Source: Enterococcus alishanensis
GTDB lineage: Bacteria > Bacillota > Bacilli > Lactobacillales > Enterococcaceae
Reading direction: 5' to 3'
Assembly (NCBI RefSeq): GCF_019218635.1
Contig: NZ_JAHUZB010000006.1
Location: forward strand, 62,001-126,000
DNA: 64,000 nucleotides
Positions within the stretch are counted from its first letter, which is position 1, and every line of letters starts with the position of its first letter. Below the pieces are notes generated by a model, which was not told the DNA's origin, made no database searches, and worked only from the letters and a program-made list of their open reading frames with translations. Made by a program: the position numbers and the translations under genes. Shown piece by piece: positions 1 through 8,646 of the stretch.

Positions 1-54
1 CCAATTGCTGCATCCATTTTAGGTATTTTCATTTATAAAAGTTTATTCATGTAG
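1..54 (+). CDS. C-terminal end of a membrane protein, possibly MenA prenyltransferase (partial)
   Basis: The window opens inside a reading frame that gives a hydrophobic tail ending in GIFIYKSLFM and a TAG stop. Only 17 residues are visible, so the family cannot be read directly. The hydrophobic end and the menG gene that follows make a UbiA/MenA-type prenyltransferase a reasonable inference, because menA and menG are often neighbours. A terminator directly follows the stop codon, so this gene and menG are probably separate transcripts. Confidence 0.4.
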   Translation, partial: PIAASILGIFIYKSLFM

Positions 55-55
55 T

Positions 56-80
56 CTTAGGATTTTCCTAAGGCTTTTTT
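56..80 (+). terminator. Rho-independent terminator after the partial gene
   Basis: A perfect 7-bp stem (CTTAGGA / TCCTAAG, loop TTT) is followed by GCTTTTTT. It begins two bases after the stop codon of the upstream gene. Confidence 0.85.
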
Positions 81-128
81 ATTTGCTGTCATTATGATAA
101 TTTTAATAAAGAAAAAGGAGTGACGCAG

Positions 129-836
129 ATGGCTTTAACCAATCAAACTTCAAAAAAAGAAGTCAATCAAATTTTTGATGGGATCGCTAACGATTACGAT
201 AAAATGAATAACTTGATAAGTCTTGGTATGCACGACCGTTGGCGAAAAAAAGCCAATAGTAAACTTGATTTAGTTGAAGGAGCACAAGTTTTAGATGTAT
301 GCTGTGGGACCGGCGATTGGAGCTTATCTCTAGCCGAAATGGTAGGAGCTACTGGTAAAGTGACGGGTTTAGATTTCAGTCGTGAAATGTTAAAAATCGC
401 GCAGCAAAAAATAAAAGCTGAACAACATAAAAATATCACATTAATAAAAGGCGATGCCCAACAACTGCCTTTTCCTGATGATAGCTTTGATGCTTGTGTG
501 ATTGGCTTTGGATTGCGAAATGTTCCTGATGCTGGATTGACTTTGGCAGAAATGCGAAGAGTCGTCAAACCATGCGGAAAAGTCATTGTCTTAGAAACCT
601 CGCAACCGCAAAAAATTGTCATTCGTTTCGGCTGGAAATTATATTTGGAAAAAATCATTCCTTTAATGGGCAGCTTGATTCATCAAATGTCGGCTTATGA
701 TTATTTACAAAGCAGTACGCAAAAGTTTTTGACTCCCATTGCCTTAGATAAATTATTCCTGCAACAAGGCTATCAAAAAGTACAGCATCAAAGTCTAGCT
801 TTAGGTGCTGCTATGATTCACACAGGAGAAAAATAA
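129..836 (+). CDS. menG: Demethylmenaquinone methyltransferase (MenG/UbiE family)
   Basis: 235 aa SAM-dependent methyltransferase that adds the final methyl group to demethylmenaquinone in menaquinone biosynthesis. Seen in the sequence: the family N-terminal signature FDGIANDYDKMNNLISLG, motif I VLDVCCGTGDWS, an aspartate-containing motif II (TGLDFSREML), the GDAQQLPFPDDSFD block and the family-typical IGFGLRNVPD. The start is ATG at 129, eight bases after AAGGAG (115-120). A GTG at 120 overlaps that ribosome binding site and is unlikely. Length is normal for the family. Menaquinone in enterococci supports respiration when haem is supplied. Confidence 0.93.
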   Translation: MALTNQTSKKEVNQIFDGIANDYDKMNNLISLGMHDRWRKKANSKLDLVEGAQVLDVCCGTGDWSLSLAEMVGATGKVTGLDFSREMLKIAQQKIKAEQHKNITLIKGDAQQLPFPDDSFDACVIGFGLRNVPDAGLTLAEMRRVVKPCGKVIVLETSQPQKIVIRFGWKLYLEKIIPLMGSLIHQMSAYDYLQSSTQKFLTPIALDKLFLQQGYQKVQHQSLALGAAMIHTGEK

Positions 837-865
837 AAAAGCCCCAACACCTAAATGTTGGGGCT
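835..865 (-). terminator. Strong terminator reading on the minus strand, between convergent units
   Basis: Ten-bp perfect stem AGCCCCAACA / TGTTGGGGCT (840-849 and 856-865). On the minus strand it is followed by TTTTTTATTTTT; on the plus strand it is followed by AAACC. It therefore mainly ends leftward transcripts (the 1040-2524 operon or an RNA from 866-1035), and can act only weakly on menG. Confidence 0.8.
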
Positions 866-867
866 AA

Positions 868-1035
868 ACCAGTATCTAAAAAGATAGAAAAAGATTTCTC
901 CACAAAAACTTTTTCCAACACCCTGCAAATCCGGCAGGTGAAATAAATTTCGTGTGCCTCTGGGTAAATGAATCAAAAATGATTCATTCGGCTCATCGCA
1001 TGAAGCTAATATTAACAGATTGCCCAGCAATTGCA
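868..1035 (-). ncRNA. Candidate structured RNA or 3' UTR (unidentified)
   Basis: No credible ORF lies between menG and the TVP38 gene. Read on the minus strand, the segment folds into consecutive hairpins: a perfect 8-bp stem at 968-987, CACCTGC / GCAGGGTG at 919-940, a GAAAAAG / CTTTTTC stem, a TATCT / AGATA stem, and finally the strong terminator at 840-865. I compared it from memory with tmRNA, 6S, SRP RNA and common riboswitches and found no match. It may simply be a structured 3' UTR. Confidence 0.3.
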
Positions 1036-1039
1036 AGCT

Positions 1040-1633
1040 TTAAAAAGCTTTATGTATGATATAAACAACTAAATAGCCATAACTAGCTACCGACCAAATT
1101 TTAAAGGTCAAGACAATCTGCAAATAATTTTTCAGTGGTAAATCTGTCATCCCGGCAACCAGACACATAATATCATCTGGTAAAAATGGAAAAATAAAAC
1201 AAACAATCAGTGTTCGTTTAATTTTTTTTTCGTGTTTTAAAAGTCCCGTTTCAAAAGTTTGATAATTTTTTGGCGATAAAACAAAGCGAGCAAATCTTCG
1301 CCCAAATCGACGAATAAGTAAGAATAACAACACCTCACCCACCACTAGTCCAATGTAGCTATAAATAATTCCCGGTAGATTGCCAAACATCCACATCCCT
1401 ACGACGGTCGCAATACCCCCAGGTAAAAATGGAACAATCGGCTGAATCACTTGGATAATAATAAAGACTACTACCGCAAAATTGCCAAACTGTTTAATAA
1501 AATTTTGTAAATCTTTCGCAGTAGTAATACCGCTGTGACGAACATATAACAAAATTACCACGAAAGCGATCAAGCCAATCACTGGCAATATTTGAATCAG
1601 CTTCTGAGACCATTTCGTACTCCTTGAATCCAT
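1040..1633 (-). CDS. TVP38/TMEM64 (VTT/DedA-like) membrane protein
   Basis: 197 aa with about five hydrophobic segments (for example residues 15-30, 45-65, 75-105 and 135-195). Seen: the VTT-domain pattern with FLPGGIATVVGMWMFG after the first pair of helices, and a re-entrant-like FPFLPDDIMCLVAGM near residue 155. Members are cytoplasmic-membrane proteins linked to lipid scrambling or transport; the substrate here is unknown. The start ATG follows AGGAGAAATA. It lies three bases after the esterase stop codon, so the two genes form a tight two-gene operon. Confidence 0.85.
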   Translation of the reverse strand: MDSRSTKWSQKLIQILPVIGLIAFVVILLYVRHSGITTAKDLQNFIKQFGNFAVVVFIIIQVIQPIVPFLPGGIATVVGMWMFGNLPGIIYSYIGLVVGEVLLFLLIRRFGRRFARFVLSPKNYQTFETGLLKHEKKIKRTLIVCFIFPFLPDDIMCLVAGMTDLPLKNYLQIVLTFKIWSVASYGYLVVYIIHKAF

Positions 1634-1636
1634 CCA

Positions 1637-2524
1637 TTATTTCTCCTGTTTCTCACTAAAAAATTCACCGATTTGATCGATGTAAGTCAATGATTCTTTT
1701 AAGGGATAAACCACAAAATCATGCATCATATCGGGAACCACCGTCAATGTCATCTCTGTATTTTCACTCCGTTTAATTCGCTCTTGCAAACGTAAAACAT
1801 CAGGATATAAAATTTCATCCGTTCCAGCAATTACAAACAACCGACCCAAATCGTCAAAATTGCCATAAATTGGTGAAACCCGCGGATCAGTCACTGCCCA
1901 AGTTCCAGCATAGTTTTCCCCAGCTTCAGTTAACAAGTCTTTTTCTAACAAGACATCTTTTTCTTGCAATTCATTAGATCGCGGATCACTAACTGTTGCA
2001 TCTAACCAAGGAGAAACCAAAGCAATTTTTTCCGGACGCTGTTCCAAATCGATGTCCCGTAATAATTGCGCCAGACTCATTGCTAAACCGCCACCAGCCG
2101 AATCACCAAACAAATAGAACTTGTCATCTGGATAGAGAAAATTTAAATGACGAAAAGCTTTTTCTGTCAACGGTAAGGTTTTTTCAGCAGTATTTTCTGG
2201 TGCTAAAGGATAGTCAAAATAGCTGACCTTTAAATTATATCTTTTTACAAAACGTTCTTGTAAATTTTTATGAAAAGGTGAAGCTTCTAAAGCATAACCG
2301 CCACCATGCAAATAAAAGACGTGGCGCTTCGTCGGATGGGCCGGTAATAACGTAATCAACTGATGACCATCAAGACTTTGAACTTTTTGCGGAATATCGA
2401 TCCGCTTTAATTGTTTGGCGATAATATTGCGGCGCTTAGGTGGATCAATCATAGAAATTCCTACAATTTTTTTCATATTTAAGACTTTAAATAAGCCTTT
2501 AACAAATTTCGCGGAATAACGCAT
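1637..2524 (-). CDS. Alpha/beta-hydrolase, hormone-sensitive-lipase-type esterase
   Basis: 295 aa carboxylesterase. Seen: the oxyanion-hole motif HGGGYALEA, the nucleophile elbow GDSAGGGLA, an acid residue in GTDEILYPD and the catalytic histidine in MMHDFVVYP. These are the HSL-family (acetyl-hydrolase) hallmarks. The start is ATG at 2524, six bases after AGGAGG; a longer in-frame start at 2545 has no ribosome binding site. There is no signal peptide, so it is probably cytoplasmic. The natural substrate cannot be told. It is the first gene of the operon with the TVP38 protein. Confidence 0.9.
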   Translation of the reverse strand: MRYSAKFVKGLFKVLNMKKIVGISMIDPPKRRNIIAKQLKRIDIPQKVQSLDGHQLITLLPAHPTKRHVFYLHGGGYALEASPFHKNLQERFVKRYNLKVSYFDYPLAPENTAEKTLPLTEKAFRHLNFLYPDDKFYLFGDSAGGGLAMSLAQLLRDIDLEQRPEKIALVSPWLDATVSDPRSNELQEKDVLLEKDLLTEAGENYAGTWAVTDPRVSPIYGNFDDLGRLFVIAGTDEILYPDVLRLQERIKRSENTEMTLTVVPDMMHDFVVYPLKESLTYIDQIGEFFSEKQEK

Positions 2525-2589
2525 TGCATACCTCCTGACAATCAACTAGAGTATTTTTTAGCCGCTCGTGCTAAAATAGTAAAAGAAAA

Positions 2590-3630
2590 ATGTTTCTTCA
2601 TTTTACCATACTATTAAAGGGGAAAGGAGAATCTGCTATCGAAAAAAATGGACGGGATTTGTCGTTTGATAATATTCGTGGTGTCTTAATTTCGTTGGTT
2701 GTTTTAGGACACGCGTTAGAATATTTTCGCTTAGATAGCCCGATTGGTGAATTTTTTTACGTCTTTATTTACCTATTTCACATGCCAGCTTTCATTTTTA
2801 TTTCTGGCTACTTTTCAAAAAATTTAGCTAAGGGGCGAAAAACTGCGGTTGAATCTTTTTTAATCCCTTATTTATTATTGAATTTAGTTTTAAGTATTAT
2901 TTTATTACTGATGGGTAAAATTCAAGCCATTATGATATTAAGCCCTGGGTGGACGCTCTGGTATTTGTATTGCATGTTCATCTGGCGATTGCTATTGCCC
3001 GATTTAGTGAAGGTGCGGCGCATTTTATTGTTAAGCTTTACCGTCGGGATTTTTTCTGGGTTCCTCACCGAGTTTGGAACGTATATGGCCATGGCAAGAA
3101 CATTAAGCTTTCTGCCTTACTTTTTAGCCGGTTATTATACTACTCCAGAAAAAATCGCCCGTATTCGCAATATTAAATGGAATAAGCCCATCAGTGTGGG
3201 CGTGATTATCGCTGGTATTGTAATTGCTTATTTCTGGGTTCAAAGTCATCTACCACCAGAAATTTTATGGGGCGATCGCGCTTATAATCTTTTTACCTTA
3301 CCGCTGTATCAAAATTTAATTGCCGATATTTTATTGTATATTGTTGGTTTTGCCTTTATCTTTGCCTTTTTAAGTTTGGCTAATAACAAACCCCACTTTT
3401 TTTCTTCTTGGGGGCAAAAAACTTTAGCGATTTATCTGCTGCATATTTATCTCGTCGCACCCTTAGTCCAATTTACTCAGGGTGTCCGTAATCCTTGGAT
3501 CCATCTCGGTTTGATCGTAGCTGGTTCTGCCGGTATTTTATACATTTTATCGCGACCAAAAGTAACCGTTACCTTAAACAAAACGATTGCTCGCATTTTA
3601 CATTTTATTATGCCCGAAAAAAAAGAGTAG
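2590..3630 (+). CDS. Membrane acyltransferase, acyltransferase-3 family
   Basis: Integral membrane protein of 330-346 aa with about ten hydrophobic helices. Seen: the N-terminal FDNIRGVLISLVVLGHALEY, with the conserved R and catalytic-type H of acyltransferase family 3, and FHMPAFIFISGYF. Such proteins O-acylate cell-envelope glycans or small molecules; the substrate is unknown. There is no SGNH domain of the OatA type. The ATG at 2590 has no good ribosome binding site, whereas AAAGGAG at 2623-2629 is eight bases before an in-frame ATC at 2638. Translation may start at that rare codon (IEKNGRDLSFDN), giving 330 aa. Confidence 0.82.
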   Translation: MFLHFTILLKGKGESAIEKNGRDLSFDNIRGVLISLVVLGHALEYFRLDSPIGEFFYVFIYLFHMPAFIFISGYFSKNLAKGRKTAVESFLIPYLLLNLVLSIILLLMGKIQAIMILSPGWTLWYLYCMFIWRLLLPDLVKVRRILLLSFTVGIFSGFLTEFGTYMAMARTLSFLPYFLAGYYTTPEKIARIRNIKWNKPISVGVIIAGIVIAYFWVQSHLPPEILWGDRAYNLFTLPLYQNLIADILLYIVGFAFIFAFLSLANNKPHFFSSWGQKTLAIYLLHIYLVAPLVQFTQGVRNPWIHLGLIVAGSAGILYILSRPKVTVTLNKTIARILHFIMPEKKE

Positions 3631-3660
3631 CTGATGAATTTTTCATCAGCTACTACTTTT
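3627..3660. terminator. Bidirectional terminator between acyltransferase and exporter
   Basis: Perfect 12-bp stem GTAGCTGATGAA / TTCATCAGCTAC with a 3-base loop, overlapping the acyltransferase stop codon. CTACTTTTTA follows on the plus strand, and an A-rich stretch on the other side supplies T-runs for the minus strand. Confidence 0.85.
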
Positions 3661-4859
3661 TATCTTAAAATATCAATCAAATCTTTCTTAGCTGCTTCTG
3701 ATGCTGGCATAACTGAGAAGATTAGCCCAATCCCACCAGAGACACCAACTGCTAATGCAACCGTAAAGAAATCTACTGAAACAGAAATATCCATCGCACT
3801 ACCAATTGCATAAGCGACAATCATACCTAATAGATAGCCAATAAAACCACCCACTAAAGTTAAGGTCACTCCTTCTAGTAAGAATTGCGTGCGAATCGCA
3901 CCTCGTGTAGCACCTAAAGCACGGCGAATTCCGATTTCCTTGGTTCGTTCAGAAACTGAAATGTACATCATGTTCATAACGCCGACACCAGCAATAAATA
4001 ATGAAATACCTGCTACGGCACTAATGAATAAAGTAATCGTATTTAAAACACTACTAATGCCATCCGTCATCATCGCCATATCAGAAACACTGTAGGTTCC
4101 TTGATCTCGCAGGGCACCATTTTTTTCTAAAAGTTTTACGGCTTTATCAGTTACTTGAGAAGGTTTGGCTGCTGAATCCAAAGTTAAAACAACCGCGCTA
4201 GTTTCTTGAACGTTTTGGAAGAATTTTTCGTAGGTTTTTTTAGGCATCTCAATGCTGGCTTCCTCTGCCGAAAACATCGTCATCCCCGCACCTGTCGGAT
4301 ACACACCAACAATCGTATAAACTTCCCCGTTAATTTCCAGTCCACGACCAACGGCAGAATTTGCATGGCTAAATAAATCCTTGGCCGTATCGGCATCAAT
4401 TGTAATTACTTTGTTGCCCACTTGATTATCATAACTAGTTAATTTACGACCACTTTGGACACTTTTCCCATTACTGGTAATGGCACCGATTCGTTTATTA
4501 CGAGTTTTCCCACGAACATTAATATCTTGATAGATATATTCCAAATCTGTTTTAGGATAGCTAACTTTTTCCACACCATCAATTGTTTCCAACAAAGAAA
4601 AATCTGAACTTTGAATCAAATCCATATTGGAATAATACAAGGCTGGATCATCAGGTGCAAATTGTAAATTAATTTCAATTTCTTCAGACTCGTTAGGTGT
4701 CAAACTTTCAATGGTATCTTTTTCAAAACCACGACCGATTGACAAAATTGCTATTACCGCCGCAATCCCAATCACAATCCCGAACATTGTTAAAGCACTT
4801 CTTTTTTTATTTTTAAAGATCGATCCTAGAGATGACCGCCAGTTTACATAAAGTTTCAC
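3660..4859 (-). CDS. ABC exporter permease (MacB/YknZ type)
   Basis: 399 aa. Seen: an N-terminal helix (SALTMFGIVIGIAAVIAILS), a large extracytoplasmic MacB-core domain of about 220 residues, then three C-terminal helices typical of FtsX-like permeases, with SERTKEIGIRRALGATRGAI between them. It would work with the ATPase encoded just upstream as a mechanotransmission-type exporter with the adaptor protein. The stop codons and starts of permease and ATPase overlap by 4 bases (ATGA), showing translational coupling. It is the last gene of a four-gene operon. Confidence 0.9.
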   Translation of the reverse strand: MKLYVNWRSSLGSIFKNKKRSALTMFGIVIGIAAVIAILSIGRGFEKDTIESLTPNESEEIEINLQFAPDDPALYYSNMDLIQSSDFSLLETIDGVEKVSYPKTDLEYIYQDINVRGKTRNKRIGAITSNGKSVQSGRKLTSYDNQVGNKVITIDADTAKDLFSHANSAVGRGLEINGEVYTIVGVYPTGAGMTMFSAEEASIEMPKKTYEKFFQNVQETSAVVLTLDSAAKPSQVTDKAVKLLEKNGALRDQGTYSVSDMAMMTDGISSVLNTITLFISAVAGISLFIAGVGVMNMMYISVSERTKEIGIRRALGATRGAIRTQFLLEGVTLTLVGGFIGYLLGMIVAYAIGSAMDISVSVDFFTVALAVGVSGGIGLIFSVMPASEAAKKDLIDILR

Positions 4860-5542
4860 TCATGAATCACCGCCCGATCTTCAATAATTGCCCCGTCACG
4901 AATACTAATCAGACGGTCACAGTAAGGAACAACTTCCGGATCGTGGGTCACTAGAAAAATTGTCGCACTTTCTTTGCGATTCAACTCACGGAAAAGTTCC
5001 ATAATCTCAGTCGAGGTATGCGTATCTAATGCACCGGTTGGCTCATCAGCAATAATAAAACTAGGCTGATTTATCAAAGCCCGTGCAATGGCAACCCGCT
5101 GTTGTTGCCCCCCAGAAAGTTGTTTGGGATGTTTATCAGCTTTATCAGCGATCCCAACTTTAACTAAAGCATCCATAACTCTTTCTTTAGTCTCATGAAA
5201 TCCGTAACCATTATACAAAAGTGGCAATTCAACATTCTCATAAACGGTATTATTTTCAATTAAACTGAAATTCTGAAAGACAAAACCGACGATTTGATTC
5301 CGAACTTTTGATAGCCGATCATCAGAAGAAGTTACTAAGTTTTCTCCTTCAAACAAGTATTCGCCGTCAAATTTTGTATCAATAAAGCCCAATGTGTTAA
5401 TCAAGGTCGATTTACCCGAACCAGATGGGCCCATGACAGCAATCATTTCACCAGCTTCAACCGACATATTAATATCTTTTAAAACATGTAATTCCTCTTC
5501 ATCATTGCGGTAATACTTGTTAACGTGTTTTAATTCAATCAT
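4856..5542 (-). CDS. ABC exporter ATPase (MacB/LolD/YknY type)
   Basis: 228 aa cytoplasmic ATP-binding subunit. Seen: Walker A GPSGSGKST (residues about 38-46), Q-loop VFQNFSLI, signature LSGGQQQR, Walker B IIADEPTGALD and the H-loop VTHD. This is a canonical member of the ABC exporter ATPases that pair with FtsX-type permeases. It lies between the adaptor and permease genes with almost no spacing. The operon order (small membrane protein, adaptor, ATPase, permease) is the same as in Bacillus yknWXYZ, which defends against a toxic peptide. A shared substrate is not shown. Confidence 0.93.
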   Translation of the reverse strand: MIELKHVNKYYRNDEEELHVLKDINMSVEAGEMIAVMGPSGSGKSTLINTLGFIDTKFDGEYLFEGENLVTSSDDRLSKVRNQIVGFVFQNFSLIENNTVYENVELPLLYNGYGFHETKERVMDALVKVGIADKADKHPKQLSGGQQQRVAIARALINQPSFIIADEPTGALDTHTSTEIMELFRELNRKESATIFLVTHDPEVVPYCDRLISIRDGAIIEDRAVIHE

Positions 5543-5543
5543 T

Positions 5544-6749
5544 TTAGTTCACCGCCAATGTTTGACCATCAGAAATCTCACTATCGGGATTTGACACAAT
5601 ACGGTCATTTTCTTTCAAACCGCTGACTACGATTAAATAGCCATCTCTATCTTCTGTTTCGACTTTTGTTCGTTTCGCTTTACCATCTTTAACTAAATAA
5701 ACGTATTGTTCGTCGTCAGCATTTACTACAGCTTTTCTCGGCAGACGAATCTCATCGACTGGTAAAGAAATTTGTACATTGTAGCCATACTGAAGATTTT
5801 CAGCTGGTTTTACGGTAAAGCTATAATTTGAAACACTACTACCAGAACTTGCTTGTGTTGTAGTAGCTGGTGCCTGTTCAGGTAACTGCCCAACTCGAGT
5901 GATTGTCCCGGCAATTTCTTTATCGGTTACATTCGGACGAATGATCACACTCTGATCTTGTTGCAAACGTGAATAATCATATTCTGTTGCCGTTCCTTCG
6001 ATTGAAACTTCATCGCTGATCACTTGAACAACTGGTGTCGTAGCATCATTTTTTCCTTTTTCATTGACGTAGACCTTACCAGCTGAATTACTAGTCACCG
6101 TTTGTGTCACTTTTTGTTGTGCTTGAGCGACACTTTGGTTAGCAGAATTAAGATCAACATTAGCTAGATCCAATGCTTGACGAGCTTGTAAAACACCATC
6201 TTGCGCTGTTTCCAATGCTGCTTGATATTGATCTCTTTCTTGCTTGTACATTTCTTTTTGAGTAGGGTCACTCGTCACATTATAATTATTAGTGGCTTCG
6301 TTTACTTGTTGTTGTGCACGGGCTTGTCGCGTTTGAGCTGCAGCTAGACTTTCTTGGGCACTGGTAACTGCTTGGGTCAACTTAGCAATTGTTTCGCTTT
6401 GTTGTTCTGCTTGGTTTTGATATTCTTGATTTTCATAAGTTAATAAAACCGTATTTTCTGCAATTTCTTGTCCATCAGTTACATTAATCGTAGTAATTTT
6501 TCCTAAACTTTGGTCCATATAATAATCTTGAGTAGTGGTTGCTTCCACCACACCTTTAAAGGTCAGATCATCTGCTTTTTTCAGCTCCACAGTATCATAA
6601 GTGTCTTCTGTGGTTTGACTGCGGGTCTGAGAGAAGATTACAGCCCCAATCAACAAGACTAATAAAACCACTCCCCCGATGATACTGTAACGAATTTTTT
6701 GTTTTTTCGTTAATGGTTTTTTTAATGATGGTCGTTTAATTTTTTTCAT
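5544..6749 (-). CDS. Membrane-fusion/adaptor protein (HlyD/YknX family)
   Basis: 401 aa. Seen: a basic cytoplasmic tail, one transmembrane anchor (IIGGVVLLVLLIGAVIFS, residues about 28-45), a lipoyl/barrel-sandwich segment split by a long coiled coil (residues about 105-215, rich in Gln, Ala and Glu heptads) and a C-terminal beta-barrel/MPL region ending in SEISDGQTLAVN. This is the architecture of adaptors of tripartite or Gram-positive MacAB-like exporters. It should bridge the permease to the outer face of the membrane. It begins three bases after the upstream membrane protein gene. Confidence 0.88.
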   Translation of the reverse strand: MKKIKRPSLKKPLTKKQKIRYSIIGGVVLLVLLIGAVIFSQTRSQTTEDTYDTVELKKADDLTFKGVVEATTTQDYYMDQSLGKITTINVTDGQEIAENTVLLTYENQEYQNQAEQQSETIAKLTQAVTSAQESLAAAQTRQARAQQQVNEATNNYNVTSDPTQKEMYKQERDQYQAALETAQDGVLQARQALDLANVDLNSANQSVAQAQQKVTQTVTSNSAGKVYVNEKGKNDATTPVVQVISDEVSIEGTATEYDYSRLQQDQSVIIRPNVTDKEIAGTITRVGQLPEQAPATTTQASSGSSVSNYSFTVKPAENLQYGYNVQISLPVDEIRLPRKAVVNADDEQYVYLVKDGKAKRTKVETEDRDGYLIVVSGLKENDRIVSNPDSEISDGQTLAVN

Positions 6750-6752
6750 GTT

Positions 6753-7235
6753 TTACTCCTCTGGTTCAATTTTAAACAATTGGATGATTACAATGACTGC
6801 TGGGACTAATAAAATAATTTGAAAAATAAGACTAGGAAGCACTGAAGCAATTGAAGTCTGAGCGCCAGTAATATTCACATTTGGTTGTGTTAAATAAGTG
6901 ATTACAGTATTGATTATGCTCCAGCCGATCTTTAAATAATATGGCCATTTAGCTGGTGCATTGCCTTCTTTCAATGTTTTGTTTGCTCTCACAAATAAAA
7001 TGACAATCACAATTGATATTATTACACTAACAATCGTAATCACTTTTGTCATGGGACTTTGGAGGTATTTATACAATATTTCTCCAGCACTACCTAAACT
7101 GTAATACATATCACGATTAGGATTTATTACTGTTGGTAAACCTATCAAACTAATAATTGTTACAATTAATTCGATTACCAATAAAACCATATTCCAAGTT
7201 TTTACCTTTTTTAAATGTTTTTGCAACTCTTCCAT
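6753..7235 (-). CDS. Small four-helix membrane protein of exporter operon
   Basis: 160 aa, with hydrophobic helices at about residues 15-35, 62-83, 102-118 and 130-152. I do not recognise a specific family. It is the first gene of the exporter operon, placed like YknW (a Yip1-type helper membrane protein) in Bacillus yknWXYZ, but it is shorter and any homology is unproven. The start ATG follows AAGGGGAG. About 140 bp of AT-rich sequence upstream probably holds the operon promoter. Confidence 0.65.
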   Translation of the reverse strand: MEELQKHLKKVKTWNMVLLVIELIVTIISLIGLPTVINPNRDMYYSLGSAGEILYKYLQSPMTKVITIVSVIISIVIVILFVRANKTLKEGNAPAKWPYYLKIGWSIINTVITYLTQPNVNITGAQTSIASVLPSLIFQIILLVPAVIVIIQLFKIEPEE

Positions 7236-7330
7236 TTATAAACTCCCCTTAAAAAATATTTAATATTTTCCTATTTTACCACAACATTCTCGTTAAAAAT
7301 AATCAATATTCAGACAATAAAATAAAGATA

Positions 7331-7362
7331 ACAAAAAAACAGACCCCAATTTGAGATCTGTT
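7331..7362 (-). terminator. Terminator downstream of alcohol dehydrogenase
   Basis: On the minus strand a ten-bp stem with two G-T pairs (AACAGATCTC / GGGGTCTGTT, loop AAATT) is followed by TTTTTTTG. It lies just after the dehydrogenase stop codon at 7376. Confidence 0.75.
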
Positions 7363-7375
7363 AAAATTTATTTGC

Positions 7376-8563
7376 TTATTCGAAGTTTCTTTCTACTAAA
7401 GATTGGCGTAAAATTTCTTCCACAGCAGCTTCATCTAATGGTACATAACCATTTTTATCAATGCTACTATGAGCTACAGCTTGTTTGGCCATCAAACTAA
7501 ATTTCTCATCATCAATACCAACTTCTGGTAATGTCATCGGAATTTTACATGCCTTAAAATAATCATATAACTTTTGAATACCCATTCTTGCAGCCATCCG
7601 ATCAACGCTTTCTTCAACACCGAAAACATTACGGGCAAACTGAGCCAATTTGCCAGCTGTTTGCTCATTTAAGACATATTCCATCCAACGAGGGGTAATA
7701 ATTGCTAAGCCGATCCCATGCGTAATATCATAAAAGGCACTTAATTCATGTTCAATTGCATGACACGACCAAGACCCTTGTTTTCCATTACCAGTCAGGC
7801 CGTTTAATGCTAACGAACTTGCCCACATAAGATTTGCTCGCGCATCATAATCATCTGGATATTTCAAAGCGATTGGACAATTTTTTATCACTGCACGCAT
7901 AATTCCTTCAGCTACAAAATCTTGCACATCGGTTCCCTCAGTTTTATTAAAATAATTTTCAATTAAATGACTCATAATATCAGCCGAACCTGCTGCGGTT
8001 TGATATTGATTTACGGTAAAGGTATTTTGTGGATCTAAGAAAGAAGCTTTCGGCAACATCGATGGACCGGCTGTTCCTAACTTTTCCTTGGTTTTCCAGT
8101 TAGTAATTACAGCATTAGTATTCATTTCCGAACCTGTCGCCGCCAAAGTCAAAATCGTCACTAAAGGAAGTGCTGGACCTGCAAAACCTTTTCTTTCCAA
8201 CACTAAATCCCAAGCACTGCCTTGATAGAAAGCTGCTGCCGCAATTACTTTAGCAGCATCAATAACAGAACCGCCGCCAATCGCTAAAATCACATCAACC
8301 TTTTCTTGACGACAAATTTCTGCTCCTTTTTCAACCGTTGTCACCCGTGGGTTAGGTTCAACACCCGCTAATTCAAACACTGTATTGCCGTTTTCTTTTA
8401 GTTCGTTAGCCACTTTATCGTACAAACCATTTTTCTTAATACTACCGCCGCCATAAACAATCAGAACTCTTTTCCCAAATTCGTTTAATACTGTTGGCAG
8501 TTCGTCTAAGCGATCTTTTCCAAAACGGATATCAGTTGTTACATGAAAATTAAAATTTTCCAT
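7376..8563 (-). CDS. Iron-containing alcohol dehydrogenase (butanol dehydrogenase type)
   Basis: 395 aa, group III dehydrogenase, probably NAD(P)H-dependent reduction of aldehydes. Seen: the nucleotide-binding region VLIVYGGGSIKKNG and AIGGGSVIDAAK, and the metal ligands in GSADIMSHLIENYF, HAIEHELSA and DITHGIGLAI (an Asp and three His). It resembles Bacillus YugJ/YugK and clostridial BdhA. The start is ATG at 8563, preceded by GAGGAGG with 8-base spacing; the in-frame extension to 8629 lacks a ribosome binding site. It is a single gene with its own terminator. Confidence 0.92.
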   Translation of the reverse strand: MENFNFHVTTDIRFGKDRLDELPTVLNEFGKRVLIVYGGGSIKKNGLYDKVANELKENGNTVFELAGVEPNPRVTTVEKGAEICRQEKVDVILAIGGGSVIDAAKVIAAAAFYQGSAWDLVLERKGFAGPALPLVTILTLAATGSEMNTNAVITNWKTKEKLGTAGPSMLPKASFLDPQNTFTVNQYQTAAGSADIMSHLIENYFNKTEGTDVQDFVAEGIMRAVIKNCPIALKYPDDYDARANLMWASSLALNGLTGNGKQGSWSCHAIEHELSAFYDITHGIGLAIITPRWMEYVLNEQTAGKLAQFARNVFGVEESVDRMAARMGIQKLYDYFKACKIPMTLPEVGIDDEKFSLMAKQAVAHSSIDKNGYVPLDEAAVEEILRQSLVERNFE

Positions 8564-8646
8564 GGTTGTTGCCTCCTCTTCAAATTGAAAAACTGGATTC
8601 ATTGATTTCTTTAAAATTGTATCATACATCCAAAATTTTCAACAAA

